64,000 nt of DNA from Pelagihabitans pacificus. Lineage in GTDB: Bacteria > Bacteroidota > Bacteroidia > Flavobacteriales > Flavobacteriaceae. The notes beneath the pieces were generated by a model, which was not told the origin of the DNA, did no database searches, and saw only the letters and a list, made by a program, of their open reading frames with translations. A program made the translations under genes and the position numbers. Below, piece by piece: positions 8,573 through 17,663 of this stretch (position 1 is the stretch's first letter; each line of letters begins with the position of its first letter). The stretch covers positions 1 to 64,000 of the forward strand of contig NZ_VIKU02000001.1 in assembly GCF_009371985.2 (NCBI RefSeq), read 5' to 3'.

Positions 8573-9526
8573 TTATCCGTTAAAAACACCCATATTGGCA
8601 TATTTTTCCATCCGGGCATTTACCAATTCTTTTGGTGATAACTTTTCCAGTTGTTCAAAATGGGCGGCAATCTTGTTTTTGACCGTTTGGAAGGTCTTCT
8701 CCCGATTGGTATGTGCGCCTCCTTCCGGTTCTCGAACTATTTCGTCTATCAACTTCAATTTTTTCATATCGGTCGATGTTAATTTCAGTGCTTCGGCAGC
8801 GGTTTCCTTAAATTCCCAACTCCTCCAAAGAATAGAGGAACACGATTCGGGCGATATTACCGAATACCACGTATTTTCCAACATCAAGACCACATCACCC
8901 ACACCGATGCCCAACGCGCCTCCCGAAGCACCTTCCCCAATGATCACAACGATGATCGGCACTTTTAGCCGGGTCATTTCCAGGATATTTCTGGCGATGG
9001 CCTCGCCTTGACCACGTTGTTCCGCTTCGATGCCGGGATAGGCTCCCGGGGTATCGATCAGGCACACCACGGGAATATTGAATTTCTCAGCGGATTTCAT
9101 TAAACGCAATGCTTTTCTATAGCCTTCCGGGTTCGCCATCCCAAAATTGCGATATTGACGGGTTTTCGTATTGTATCCTTTTTGTTGCCCAATGAACATG
9201 TAACTTTGATCTCCAATCTTTCCAAGACCACCGATCATCGCTTTGTCGTCCTTGACATTTCTGTCACCGTGCATCTCCAAAAAGGTATCGCCACATATCG
9301 CGCGGATATAGTCCAAGGTATAAGGTCGATTAGGGTGTCTAGAGAGTTGTACCCGTTGCCAGGCGGTTAGGTTCCTGTAAATCTCTTTTCGGGTTTCACT
9401 AAGCTTTTTCTCAATCTGTTTGCAGGTTTCACTGACGTCAACATCACTTTCCTCCCCAATCACCATACACTTGTCCAGCTGCTCTTCGAGCTCTTTGATC
9501 GGGAGTTCAAAATCCAAATATTCCAT
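8573..9526 (-). CDS. accA: acetyl-CoA carboxylase carboxyltransferase subunit alpha
   Basis: The alpha subunit of the carboxyltransferase that forms malonyl-CoA for fatty-acid synthesis; it pairs with AccD, which is not in this window. At 317 residues it is full length. The family signature runs through [20 protein letters not shown] (near residue 160) and the oxyanion-hole segment [15 protein letters not shown]. The N-terminal helix [12 protein letters not shown] is typical. It is a separate unit with its own terminator. Confidence 0.98.
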   Translation of the reverse strand: MEYLDFELPIKELEEQLDKCMVIGEESDVDVSETCKQIEKKLSETRKEIYRNLTAWQRVQLSRHPNRPYTLDYIRAICGDTFLEMHGDRNVKDDKAMIGGLGKIGDQSYMFIGQQKGYNTKTRQYRNFGMANPEGYRKALRLMKSAEKFNIPVVCLIDTPGAYPGIEAEQRGQGEAIARNILEMTRLKVPIIVVIIGEGASGGALGIGVGDVVLMLENTWYSVISPESCSSILWRSWEFKETAAEALKLTSTDMKKLKLIDEIVREPEGGAHTNREKTFQTVKNKIAAHFEQLEKLSPKELVNARMEKYANMGVFNG

Positions 9527-9594
9527 ACTTCATGATCGGTTTAGTTCGTTGTATCGGCAAATATAAAACATTCTATAGAACGGTTCCCTAATCA

Positions 9595-10479
9595 TCATTT
9601 TTTTAACCCATCTTTGGTTTTTAGTATACCGTTTAACACTACGGTACCTAGGATAATAAGTGCTCCCAGATAGAACATCGGGCTCATTTTTTCTTCGTCT
9701 CCCAATAGAAGAAAGGCCAAAACAATCCCATAAACAGGTTCCAGATTTACGGTCAGCATCACGGTATAGGGCGATAAATGACGCATGACCTTGACCGATG
9801 CTATAAAGGCATAGGCAGTACAGATGGATGACAGTATGAAAATAAACAGCCAATCATTTGTCGATAGTCTTAAGAGGTCGGTAGTAAAACCACCTGTTGC
9901 CGCCAAATATATCGATAGGAAGAGTGCCCCGATGCCCAATTCATACAACGAAATTACCGATGGCTTTTCACTTCGGACCAATTGTCCATTGACCAGTGAA
10001 AAAATTGCGGAAAGAAAGGCCGAGATCAAAGCCAAGCCAATACCGAAGGCATATTGGCTTTCCACCCTAAAAATAATTGCTAGGCCTATCATGACTATCA
10101 TCCCGAAAATAATTTCATAGGCAATCACCTTACGACCGTACCAAATGGGTTCCAAAACGGCCGTAAAAAATGCCCCGGTCGACATCGTTGCCAACGCTAC
10201 CGATACCGTAGCCACCTTTATGGCCATAAAAAAAGTAACCCAATGCAGGGCTATGGCAATTCCCGCCAAAACCATCCAACGACCGTTTCTTCCCGACAGC
10301 GTGAAGGGAAATCTTCTTGCTTTGACAAATATGAGTATGATGATGGTAGCTATCAACATGCGATACCAGACCAACGGTAATGCCGCAATGGTAATGAGCT
10401 TACCCAACACGGCTGTAAAGCCCCAGATGAAGACGATAAAATGTAAATGAAGATAATCTTTTATCTTAGCGTTTGGCAT
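9595..10479 (-). CDS. EamA/DMT-family transporter
   Basis: A 294-residue inner-membrane protein with about ten hydrophobic helices arranged as two EamA repeats (about 8-140 and 150-288). The second repeat contains the usual LSPYTVMLTVNLEPVYGIV segment. Members export amino acids or metabolites; the substrate is not predictable. The start MPNAKIKDYLH overlaps the end of lptF by 14 bases, indicating translational coupling in a tgt-lptF-eamA operon. Confidence 0.88.
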   Translation of the reverse strand: MPNAKIKDYLHLHFIVFIWGFTAVLGKLITIAALPLVWYRMLIATIIILIFVKARRFPFTLSGRNGRWMVLAGIAIALHWVTFFMAIKVATVSVALATMSTGAFFTAVLEPIWYGRKVIAYEIIFGMIVMIGLAIIFRVESQYAFGIGLALISAFLSAIFSLVNGQLVRSEKPSVISLYELGIGALFLSIYLAATGGFTTDLLRLSTNDWLFIFILSSICTAYAFIASVKVMRHLSPYTVMLTVNLEPVYGIVLAFLLLGDEEKMSPMFYLGALIILGTVVLNGILKTKDGLKK

Positions 10480-11545
10480 TTTGAAGGAGGTAAAGCGCCA
10501 GGACACCAAAAAAAACGTTTGGAATGATTACGGCCAATAGCGGGGAGAAACCCGCCTGTTCTGCCAGCGTTCCGAACACCTTGTCAAAAAAAATGAAGAT
10601 GAAGGCGACAAAGATACCAAAGGCCAAATTAACGCCCATTCCACCCCGTCGTTTAATAGATGACACGGCAACTGCGATTATCGTTAAAATGAACGCACTC
10701 ACTGGGAGGGCCCAACGTTTGTATTTCACCAGCTTGTAGGCGTTGATATTGGAAGCTCCTTTTTTCTTCTGGTCCTCAATAAATTGGTTTAATTCGAACA
10801 AGTCCTTGGTCTCTGCCACATAAGAAACCGGGGTAAGATCGTCTATTTTAAAATTGAACACGGTATCTAGCCTTCGCTTGGTCTCCATAATCTCCCTGTT
10901 TCCCCTAAGTTTTCTTTTTTGGTACGAAGTGAGGCGGTAGGTAGAATCTTTCTCGATCCATCGAATCATATTGGCAGAAATCTTGAAATCGAGCTGGTTA
11001 TCCTTGTTGAAGCGCTCAAAGGTAAAATTATTACCACTTTTTCGGGCAGGATTGAAACTGCTCACATAGATAAAGTCGGTCTCATTCAATTGGGTAAAAA
11101 TATTGGTCGTAACGCGGTCTTCCCTTCCCCGTTTCAAATATTTATACTTGAATTCGTTGAATCCGGCACTAGCCTTTGGTACGATAAACATCGCCATTAG
11201 GAACATCAGCACCGCAATAATCGAGGCCCCTATCAAATACGGCCTCAAAAAGCGTGCAAAAGAGACCCCGGAACTCAAAATGGCAACGATTTCGGTGTTG
11301 CTGGCCAATTTTGACGTAAAAAATATAATGGACAGAAAAAGAAAAATAGGGAACAAGAGACTACCAATATAAATCGTGAAATTGCCATAATAGATCAAGA
11401 TTTCGTTTACGGGAGCCTCGTTGTCGATCATTTTTCCGATCTGTTCGGCCAAATTCGCCATGATTCCAATAGGGACGAAAAGCATGATCATCACGGCAAA
11501 CGTAATAAGATATCGCTTTAAGATATACTTGTCTAAAATCGTCAC
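10466..11545 (-). CDS. LptF/LptG-family permease (lipopolysaccharide export)
   Basis: A 359-residue YjgP/YjgQ permease, a membrane half of the LptBFG ABC exporter that pulls LPS from the inner membrane. There are about six membrane helices: two or three in residues 10-120, then a periplasmic beta-jellyroll part, then three near the C-terminus. The start is GTG at 11545 (VTILDKYILKRY), only two bases after the tgt stop. Longer versions would read into tgt. The partner permease is not in this window. Confidence 0.9.
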   Translation of the reverse strand: MTILDKYILKRYLITFAVMIMLFVPIGIMANLAEQIGKMIDNEAPVNEILIYYGNFTIYIGSLLFPIFLFLSIIFFTSKLASNTEIVAILSSGVSFARFLRPYLIGASIIAVLMFLMAMFIVPKASAGFNEFKYKYLKRGREDRVTTNIFTQLNETDFIYVSSFNPARKSGNNFTFERFNKDNQLDFKISANMIRWIEKDSTYRLTSYQKRKLRGNREIMETKRRLDTVFNFKIDDLTPVSYVAETKDLFELNQFIEDQKKKGASNINAYKLVKYKRWALPVSAFILTIIAVAVSSIKRRGGMGVNLAFGIFVAFIFIFFDKVFGTLAEQAGFSPLLAVIIPNVFFGVLALYLLQNAKR

Positions 11546-11547
11546 GA

Positions 11548-12678
11548 TTACAGTCGTTTGTCCATTTGTTGTACCATTCGATTCTTCCAACTCGAAAAGT
11601 CACCCGCTAAAATATGTTTTCTAGCCTCACGAACCAACCACAAGTAGAATCCGAGGTTATGAATGGTCGCAATTTGTTTTCCCAGATATTCGTTGGCGGC
11701 GAACAGATGCCTCAAATAGGCTTTTGAGTATTCCTGGTCTACGAAGGTCATCCCCATCTCATCCAGTGGCGAGAAATCGTCTTCCCATTTTTTGTTTTTG
11801 ATATTGATGGTTCCATGGGCGGTGAATAACATTCCGTTACGTGCATTCCTTGTAGGCATTACGCAATCGAACATATCAATACCCAAGGCAATGTTTTCCA
11901 AAATATTAATCGGTGTGCCCACACCCATCAAATACCTTGGTTTGTCTGTGGGCAATATATCGCAGACTACCTCGGTCATAGCATACATTTCCTCAGCAGG
12001 TTCCCCTACCGAAAGTCCACCAATGGCATTGCCCTCGGCGCCTACCCCTGCAATATATTCTGCAGATTGTCTTCGTAAATCGGTGTAAGTGGAACCCTGA
12101 ACAATAGGAAAAAAGGTTTGGGCATAATCATATTCAAAAGGGGTTTTTTCCAAATGCGCCATACAGCGATCTAACCAACGGTGGGTCATGTGCATAGAGC
12201 GCTTGGCATAGCCGTAGTCACAAGGATATGGTGTACATTCGTCAAAAGCCATAATGATATCGGCCCCAATAATTCGTTGTATTTCCATTACATTTTCGGG
12301 TGTGAAAAAATGCGTAGATCCATCGATATGGGACTTGAACTTGACGCCTTCCTCCTTGATTTTTCTATTCGCCGAAAGTGAATAGACTTGATAACCACCG
12401 CTATCGGTTAGAATATTTCTATCCCATCCCATAAATTTGTGGAGCCCACCAGCCTGTTTCAGGATATCAATCTTGGGCCGAAGAAACAAATGATAGGTGT
12501 TGCCCAAGATTATATCGGGATTAATTTCTTCCTTTAACTCTCTTTGGTGCACCCCTTTTACGGAAGCCACCGTACCTACGGGCATAAAAATCGGGGTTTC
12601 GATAGCCCCGTGATCGGTAATCATAGTTCCAGCACGTGCCTTGCTACGGGAATCAATATGGTGTAAGCTAAATTTCAA
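11548..12678 (-). CDS. tgt: tRNA-guanine transglycosylase (queuine insertion)
   Basis: Exchanges G34 for a queuosine precursor in GUN-anticodon tRNAs. The enzyme has 376 residues from a TTG start (MKFSLHHIDSRS); an ATG-less upstream extension would overlap its promoter. Visible are the base-binding DSGGYQVYSL, MAFDECTPYP, GGLSVGEPAEEM and the nucleophile region MFDCVMPTRNARNG. The zinc cysteines of the classical CxCxxC site are absent: the segment reads LDEMGMTFVDQEYSKAYL, although the later IHNLGFYLWLVR is present. It leads an operon with lptF and eamA. Confidence 0.95.
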   Translation of the reverse strand: MKFSLHHIDSRSKARAGTMITDHGAIETPIFMPVGTVASVKGVHQRELKEEINPDIILGNTYHLFLRPKIDILKQAGGLHKFMGWDRNILTDSGGYQVYSLSANRKIKEEGVKFKSHIDGSTHFFTPENVMEIQRIIGADIIMAFDECTPYPCDYGYAKRSMHMTHRWLDRCMAHLEKTPFEYDYAQTFFPIVQGSTYTDLRRQSAEYIAGVGAEGNAIGGLSVGEPAEEMYAMTEVVCDILPTDKPRYLMGVGTPINILENIALGIDMFDCVMPTRNARNGMLFTAHGTINIKNKKWEDDFSPLDEMGMTFVDQEYSKAYLRHLFAANEYLGKQIATIHNLGFYLWLVREARKHILAGDFSSWKNRMVQQMDKRL

Positions 12679-12695
12679 ATTGTAAATTATGGTCG

Positions 12696-12723
12696 CAAAG
12701 ATAGACAACTAGCCCCTAGTTGT
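12696..12723 (-). promoter_or_regulatory. tgt promoter with perfect palindrome
   Basis: The minus strand reads TATCTTTG at 12703-12696 (-7 element), 17 bases before the TTG start at 12678. Directly upstream, ACAACTAG (12705-12712) and CTAGTTGT (12716-12723) form a perfect inverted repeat with a three-base centre. It sits in the -10 to -30 spacer, where a repressor would block polymerase. Confidence 0.5.
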
Positions 12724-12854
12724 TCCTTAACAAAAAAATAAATTTGCCTGTGTGACCGTGACTCGGGCAATAGCAGCCAGCTAGCATTTGACACTCCAAC
12801 CTGATTTTGAATTTGCCCCTGTTTTTCCCGTTGATAAAATATGATAACTCCTCC

Positions 12855-12885
12855 TTGCCTACCCAAAAGAATGCCACTACTTTTG
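12855..12885 (+). promoter_or_regulatory. transketolase promoter
   Basis: TTG (12855-12857), a 20-base spacer and TACTTTTG (12878-12885) match the Bacteroidota TTG-N19-TAnnTTTG promoter closely. The first transketolase gene starts 21 bases further on. Confidence 0.65.
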
Positions 12886-12905
12886 AACATCTCAAAAAAT
12901 AAGCA

Positions 12906-13751
12906 ATGCCAACAACAAAAGAACTTGAAGATTTAGTGCTGCAAACGCGGCGGGATATCTTGCGGATGGTACATAAGGTAAATTCGGGCCATCCTGGAGG
13001 GTCATTGGGATGTACCGAGTTTTTTATTGCCCTTTATCATGAAATCATGGAATTGAAGGAAGGTTTCGATATGGATGGAATCGGGGAAGATCTTTTCTTT
13101 CTATCCAACGGCCATATCTCACCTGTTTATTATAGCGTCTTGGCAAGAAAGGGATATTTTCCCATTGACGAATTAAACACTTTTCGACTCATCAATTCCC
13201 GTCTACAGGGGCATCCGACGACACATGAAGGTCTTCCGGGAGTTCGTATCGCATCAGGTTCGCTCGGCCAAGGAATGTCGGTAGCTATTGGGGCTGCCTT
13301 ATCCAAAAAATTAAATAAAGACCCTCACTTGATCTTTAGCCTTCACGGAGACGGTGAGCTGCAGGAAGGTCAAAATTGGGAGGCCATCATGTACGCAGCC
13401 GGAAACAAGGTCGATAACTTGATTTCGACCGTGGATCTAAACGGACAACAAATCGATGGAGCCACCGAGGATGTATTGCCAATGGGCGATTTAAAAGCCA
13501 AATTTGAAGCTTTTGGATGGGATGTACTCGAAATCGAGGAGGGAAATAACCTCGAGGCTGTCATCAAAGGAATGCAGGAGGCGAAAACAAGAACTGGAAA
13601 AGGTAAGCCTGTTTGCGTACTGTTGCGTACGATCATGGGTCATGGTGTCGACTTTATGATGCATACCCATGCATGGCACGGGAAAGCCCCAAATGATGAG
13701 CAATTGGCCGAGGGACTCTCACAGAATGCGGAGACACTAGGGGACTATTAA
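12906..13751 (+). CDS. transketolase, N-terminal (TPP-binding) subunit
   Basis: The first half of a split transketolase, 281 residues. It carries the pyrophosphate part of the thiamine-diphosphate site: NSGHPGGSLGCTEFF, RIASGSLGQGMSVAIGAA and GDGELQEGQNWEAI. With the next gene it forms one active enzyme of the non-oxidative pentose phosphate pathway. Splitting into two subunits is common in Bacteroidota and archaea. The gap to the second half is 80 bases and carries a palindromic repeat. Confidence 0.95.
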   Translation: MPTTKELEDLVLQTRRDILRMVHKVNSGHPGGSLGCTEFFIALYHEIMELKEGFDMDGIGEDLFFLSNGHISPVYYSVLARKGYFPIDELNTFRLINSRLQGHPTTHEGLPGVRIASGSLGQGMSVAIGAALSKKLNKDPHLIFSLHGDGELQEGQNWEAIMYAAGNKVDNLISTVDLNGQQIDGATEDVLPMGDLKAKFEAFGWDVLEIEEGNNLEAVIKGMQEAKTRTGKGKPVCVLLRTIMGHGVDFMMHTHAWHGKAPNDEQLAEGLSQNAETLGDY

Positions 13752-13776
13752 TAGACTTTAAATCATTGTAAGTTTG

Positions 13777-13813
13777 ACTCTCGCCAAAGTTTATCCTGAG
13801 CTGGGTCGAGAGT
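13777..13813. repeat. palindromic repeat between transketolase genes
   Basis: ACTCTCG (13777-13783) and CGAGAGT (13807-13813) flank GTTTATCCTGAGCTGGGT. The core is the flavobacterial TCCTGAGC...GTCGA type of intergenic repeat. It could also shape the mRNA between the two subunits. Confidence 0.4.
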
Positions 13814-13831
13814 GGAAATAAAAAAATTCTT

Positions 13832-14785
13832 ATGACAAAATACGTAGATCAAGGAAAAAACGATACACGAAGTGGCTATGGTGCCGGAATGACCGAACTG
13901 GGAAGAACCAACCCAAAGGTCGTTGCGCTTTGCGCCGATTTGGTGGGATCTCTAAAGATTCAACCGTTTATCGATGAGCACCCGGAGCGTTTTTTTCAGG
14001 TAGGCATTGCCGAAGCCAATATGATGGGCATCGCCGCGGGACTCACCATTGGGGGTAAGATACCGTTTGCCAGTACCTTTGCGAATTTCGCTACTGGAAG
14101 GGTCTACGACCAAATACGACAATCGATCGCCTACTCCGGGAAGAATGTAAAAATCTGTGCTTCACATGCTGGAATTACCCTGGGGGAAGATGGGGCCACC
14201 CATCAAATTTTGGAAGACATCGGGTTAATGAAAATGCTTCCGGGGATGACAGTGATCAACCCCTGTGATTACAACCAGACCAAAGCGGCTACGATTGCCA
14301 TCGCAGAACACCAGGGACCGGTATATCTGCGTTTCGGACGGCCTAAGGTCGCTAATTTCACCCCGGTAGACCAAAAATTCGAAATCGGCAAAGCCTTATT
14401 GTTGAACGAAGGTACCGACGTGACCATCATCGCTACCGGACATTTGGTTTGGGAGGCATTGATCGCTGCCGAAAATTTGGAAAGTGAAGGTATTTCGGCC
14501 GAAGTGGTCAATATTCATACTATCAAACCCTTGGACGATGCTGCCGTGTTAAAGTCTGTTAAAAAAACGGGTTGTGTCGTTACTGCCGAAGAACATAACT
14601 ATCTGGGCGGATTGGGAGAAAGTATCGCTAGAGTACTTGCAACCCGGCATCCTGCGCCCCAGGAATTCGTCGCTACACAGGACACTTTTGGTGAAAGTGG
14701 CACCCCATCCCAACTCATGGAGAAATACGGTTTAAACAATAAAGCCATATACGAGGCCGTTCATAGGGTATTGAAGAGAAAATGA
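13832..14785 (+). CDS. transketolase, C-terminal (pyrimidine-binding) subunit
   Basis: The second half of the split transketolase, 317 residues. It has the PYR domain (GVGIAEANMMGIAAGL-type segment with the catalytic Glu that activates TPP, near residue 62) and the C-terminal transketolase domain (NIHTIKPLDD, TAEEHNYLGGLGESIA). It acts together with the 12906 gene. A perfect 8-bp hairpin follows the stop. Confidence 0.95.
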   Translation: MTKYVDQGKNDTRSGYGAGMTELGRTNPKVVALCADLVGSLKIQPFIDEHPERFFQVGIAEANMMGIAAGLTIGGKIPFASTFANFATGRVYDQIRQSIAYSGKNVKICASHAGITLGEDGATHQILEDIGLMKMLPGMTVINPCDYNQTKAATIAIAEHQGPVYLRFGRPKVANFTPVDQKFEIGKALLLNEGTDVTIIATGHLVWEALIAAENLESEGISAEVVNIHTIKPLDDAAVLKSVKKTGCVVTAEEHNYLGGLGESIARVLATRHPAPQEFVATQDTFGESGTPSQLMEKYGLNNKAIYEAVHRVLKRK

Positions 14786-14788
14786 CAG

Positions 14789-14810
14789 TGGTATCGTTTT
14801 TGATACCACG
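14789..14810 (+). terminator. hairpin after transketolase
   Basis: GTGGTATC and GATACCAC form a perfect 8-bp stem around GTTTTT. It starts three bases after the stop. No long T run follows, so it may be a weak terminator or an mRNA-stabilising hairpin. Confidence 0.5.
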
Positions 14811-14833
14811 AAACGTACTAAAACGAGCACATT

Positions 14834-15454
14834 ATGAAATTCAACAAAAGAGTACTTCTTTCAGCGGCTATCGCATGTATTGGCTTTACCGCATTTGCAC
14901 AAAAAGATTCAGGTTTCGGTATAAAAGCCGGGCTCAACTACAACCAGAATGGCGACCTGATCGCTTCGGTCGGCGACGGGGCGGAAAATATTGTACAGGG
15001 CGCCGATGGAAAAGTGGGGTATCACTTCGGTGTTTTCGGAAAACTTGAACTGTCCAGCCTGTATATTCGGCCAGAGTTGATTTATACCAGAACTTCCAGT
15101 AGCTATGATGTGAGTGGAAGCACCAACGACTATGACATCTCCAAGTTGGATTTACCTGTCTTGGTGGGTGTCAAGGTTATTGGACCCTTACATGTTTTTG
15201 CCGGACCCGCTTTTCAGTATATGTTGGAGAATGATTTGGAGGACTTTAGTATTAACGACGCGGAAAATGATTTTACGGTGGGTCTGCATTTAGGGGCTGG
15301 CGTTAATTTAGGTAGGTTAGGTCTCGATGTACGGTATGAACGAGGGTTCTCTGAAAATGAGGCGGAATTTGTAGGGAACAATGTAACCGATATTTCCGGA
15401 AGGGTCGATTCCCGACCTTCACAGGTTATTTTCTCCGCTTCCCTCAAGCTCTAA
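14834..15454 (+). CDS. outer-membrane beta-barrel protein (porin-like)
   Basis: A 206-residue protein with signal peptide MKFNKRVLLSAAIACIGFTA ending at AFAQ. The mature part alternates as in an 8-strand OmpA-like barrel of the PorT/outer-membrane-protein-beta-barrel family: FGIKAGLNYN, YIRPELIYTRTS, LDLPVLVGVKVIG, FTVGLHLGAGVNLG, LGLDVRYERGF and the terminal VIFSASLKL ending in a hydrophobic residue. The function is unknown beyond outer-membrane location. It is monocistronic with a strong terminator. Confidence 0.85.
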   Translation: MKFNKRVLLSAAIACIGFTAFAQKDSGFGIKAGLNYNQNGDLIASVGDGAENIVQGADGKVGYHFGVFGKLELSSLYIRPELIYTRTSSSYDVSGSTNDYDISKLDLPVLVGVKVIGPLHVFAGPAFQYMLENDLEDFSINDAENDFTVGLHLGAGVNLGRLGLDVRYERGFSENEAEFVGNNVTDISGRVDSRPSQVIFSASLKL

Positions 15455-15480
15455 TAATTATTTATATCCACGGAACCAAA

Positions 15481-15518
15481 AGGAAAAGGCCTTGATTCGA
15501 TATCAGGGCCTTTTCCTT
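15481..15518 (+). terminator. terminator after the barrel gene
   Basis: AGGAAAAGGCC and GGCCTTTTCCTTTT form a long stem with a 13-base loop. It is T-rich on the 3' side and A-rich on the 5' side, so it also works for the converging FKBP gene. Confidence 0.8.
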
Positions 15519-15556
15519 TTCAATGACTTCAAGTCTTCACAACTAAGCAAGCTGCA

Positions 15557-16516
15557 CTAGCTGTCACTATCTAAATAATCAGGAATGCCGTCACCATCGG
15601 TGTCGGGTAACGTAACGGAACCATCAGGGTTGATAACTATTTCGTCTCTCGTTGCCACTTCATCACCATCGTCGTCATTGTCCAGATAATTGGGAAAACC
15701 GTCGGAATCGGTATTATCGTTTATCAAGTTTTCATCGTTGTCCAAATCTTCCATGAAGGTCGGCACACCGTCACGGTCATGGTCTGCCGTATTGGCAACC
15801 AGCAGTTCTACGGTAAAAATCAAAGGTGCATAGGCGCTTCCTGGTTGGGTTCCACGGAAATAAGCCAATCCAGAAGGCATAAATAGGACTCCAGAACCAA
15901 ATCCCTCTACGTCAAAAGTACCGTCTTCATTCACGTTGATCATACCGCCCGGTCTAAATTTCGGCAAGCCGTTTTTAAAGCCCCTTATCGTTCCGGGATT
16001 AGACTGGGTGAGGGTACCCTGAAGGTCGAGCCAAATAGGAGCTCCTAGATTACTATCGAATATAGTACCGTCTAAAAGCGTTCCTTGGTACCGTAGATAC
16101 AATGAATCCACAAAAGTCGGGTTCTCCCCCACTCCTGTCTCCGCCTCCAAATAATACAGGGTATGCTCAACTTCTTCGTTGTCATCCAATCCAAAGTCTT
16201 CGGACCTCACAGTAATGGTCTGAGTTTGTAATTGGGGATCTTGCATATCGAATATCGAGGTCTTATCGGCATTGTCCCCGGCAATGGTATCGATGCGAAT
16301 TCGATAATCAAAACCTTCCGGTGGATTTTCGAATTCCTCATAATTGTAAAAATGGGTCTGTAAAAATGCTACAATAGCCGCATTATCTTCCGCAAAAACT
16401 TCGCTTAGCGTCCGAGGTGGAACCACAATTAGCTCCGGACCGCCATTATCGTCATCCCCACATGACCAAATCAAGGCCGTAATCCAAATAAAGAAAAAAA
16501 TAAATCTTCTGCCCAT
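15557..16516 (-). CDS. FKBP-type peptidyl-prolyl isomerase lipoprotein with calcium repeats
   Basis: A 319-residue lipoprotein. The signal peptide [19 protein letters not shown] ends in a lipobox Cys followed by GDDDNG. Residues about 130-240 are an FKBP domain ([44 protein letters not shown]). The C-terminus is a run of thrombospondin type 3 calcium repeats ([34 protein letters not shown]). It probably assists folding of secreted proteins at the outer membrane. The start at 16516 is the one before the signal peptide; upstream codons would spoil it. Confidence 0.88.
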   Translation of the reverse strand: MGRRFIFFFIWITALIWSCGDDDNGGPELIVVPPRTLSEVFAEDNAAIVAFLQTHFYNYEEFENPPEGFDYRIRIDTIAGDNADKTSIFDMQDPQLQTQTITVRSEDFGLDDNEEVEHTLYYLEAETGVGENPTFVDSLYLRYQGTLLDGTIFDSNLGAPIWLDLQGTLTQSNPGTIRGFKNGLPKFRPGGMINVNEDGTFDVEGFGSGVLFMPSGLAYFRGTQPGSAYAPLIFTVELLVANTADHDRDGVPTFMEDLDNDENLINDNTDSDGFPNYLDNDDDGDEVATRDEIVINPDGSVTLPDTDGDGIPDYLDSDS

Positions 16517-16602
16517 CTGTACGATATTAGCTGCTTTTAGGGCCGCAAGATACAATTTTCAGTTATTTTTGTGAGCGTCTTAACAAAGAATTTGGATAGT
16601 AG

Positions 16603-17005
16603 ATGCGTATAGACAAATACCTCTGGAGCACTCGGTACTTCAAGACCAGAAACATAGCCTCCACCGCCTGTAAAAAGGGACAGGTCAAGGTAAATGACCT
16701 TGTTGTAAAACCGTCACGGGAGGTATACCCCATGGATAAAATAATCGTACGCAAAAATCAAATTAACTATCAACTCACGGTATTGGATATCCCACCTAGT
16801 CGCGTTGGGGCTAAGTTGGTCGATATATCGCAAGGATACTACGCACAAGGAAGCCTTCGAGAAAAACGAACTGCTCAAATTGTCAAAAGACTATTACCGT
16901 AAAAAAGGGTTGGGTAGGCCTACTAAAAAAGATCGACGCGAAATTGAAGGCTATATCGATACCCATGCTGATTTCCTTGAAAATGATTCCCATGAGGAAG
17001 AATAG
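16603..17005 (+). pseudogene. S4-domain RNA-binding protein (Hsp15-like), frameshifted
   Basis: The N-terminal 75 residues are a normal S4 domain (MRIDKYLWSTRYFKTRNIAS through PSRVGAKLVD). After codon GTC GAT at 16819-16824 the family sequence continues in another frame as YRKDTTHKEAFEKNELLKL and KKGLGRPTKKDRRE, to a stop at 17005. In the first frame translation instead ends at 16902. The break lies in GATATATCGC; one more AT dinucleotide would restore the reading frame, so a two-base loss in an AT repeat is likely. It is a recent mutation, a sequencing error, or slippage. Hsp15 relatives bind stalled 50S-peptidyl-tRNA. Confidence 0.8.
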
Positions 17006-17043
17006 TCTATCGGGGCAAACGCCGAACTTATCAAAAGCTTCGT

Positions 17044-17051
17044 TATCTTTG
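17044..17051 (+). promoter_or_regulatory. -7 element for the phosphoribosyltransferase gene
   Basis: TATCTTTG matches TAnnTTTG and lies 115 bases before the ATG at 17166, implying a long leader. No clear -33 TTG was found. Confidence 0.4.
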
Positions 17052-17165
17052 ATTTACAAACAACCCCGGGAAAACCCGCGAGGTATTTGTGAGGAAGCGA
17101 CTTATAAATAGCGATGTAAGCCTCGGAGCATTTAAATCCCGGTCATCGAGAAAACGCAGGACGTC

Positions 17166-17663
17166 ATGGACAACCCTATTCTGACACATCAACAAATACA
17201 GCACACCATTCGACGTATCGCCTATCAGATCTACGAGGCCAATGTCGAGGAAAAGGAAATCGTTATTGCCGGAATCGAAGGCGGGGGATTAAATTTTGCC
17301 AAGAAAATACAATCCGTATTGCGAAAAATTACCGAAGCTGACATCCTACTCTGCACGGTGTATATGGATAAAAGCGATCCATTGGGCAGCGGCGTAACTA
17401 CTTCAATGAAAGAGGCAGCGTACAGGGATAAATCGATTGTACTGGTAGATGACGTATTAAATTCCGGTACTACCCTGATCTATGGAGTGCACCATTTTTT
17501 AAAAACTCCCTTGAAACAATTAAAGACTGCGGTCTTGGTTAACCGAAACCACAAGAAATATCCTGTGAAGGCCGATTATAAGGGAATTTCCTTGTCTACC
17601 TCGTTGCACGAACACGTACATGTTACATTTGAGACGAAGAACGACCGCGTCTTTCTAAACTAA
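17166..17663 (+). CDS. phosphoribosyltransferase family protein
   Basis: A 165-residue type I phosphoribosyltransferase. The PRPP-binding loop IVLVDDVLNSGTTLIYGV is intact near residue 98, and GIEGGGLNFAKKI forms the PPi loop. The layout resembles PyrR-type or hypoxanthine-type enzymes, but the substrate-specifying hood is not diagnostic. It is convergent with aroK, with a 9-base overlap of 3' ends. Confidence 0.85.
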   Translation: MDNPILTHQQIQHTIRRIAYQIYEANVEEKEIVIAGIEGGGLNFAKKIQSVLRKITEADILLCTVYMDKSDPLGSGVTTSMKEAAYRDKSIVLVDDVLNSGTTLIYGVHHFLKTPLKQLKTAVLVNRNHKKYPVKADYKGISLSTSLHEHVHVTFETKNDRVFLN

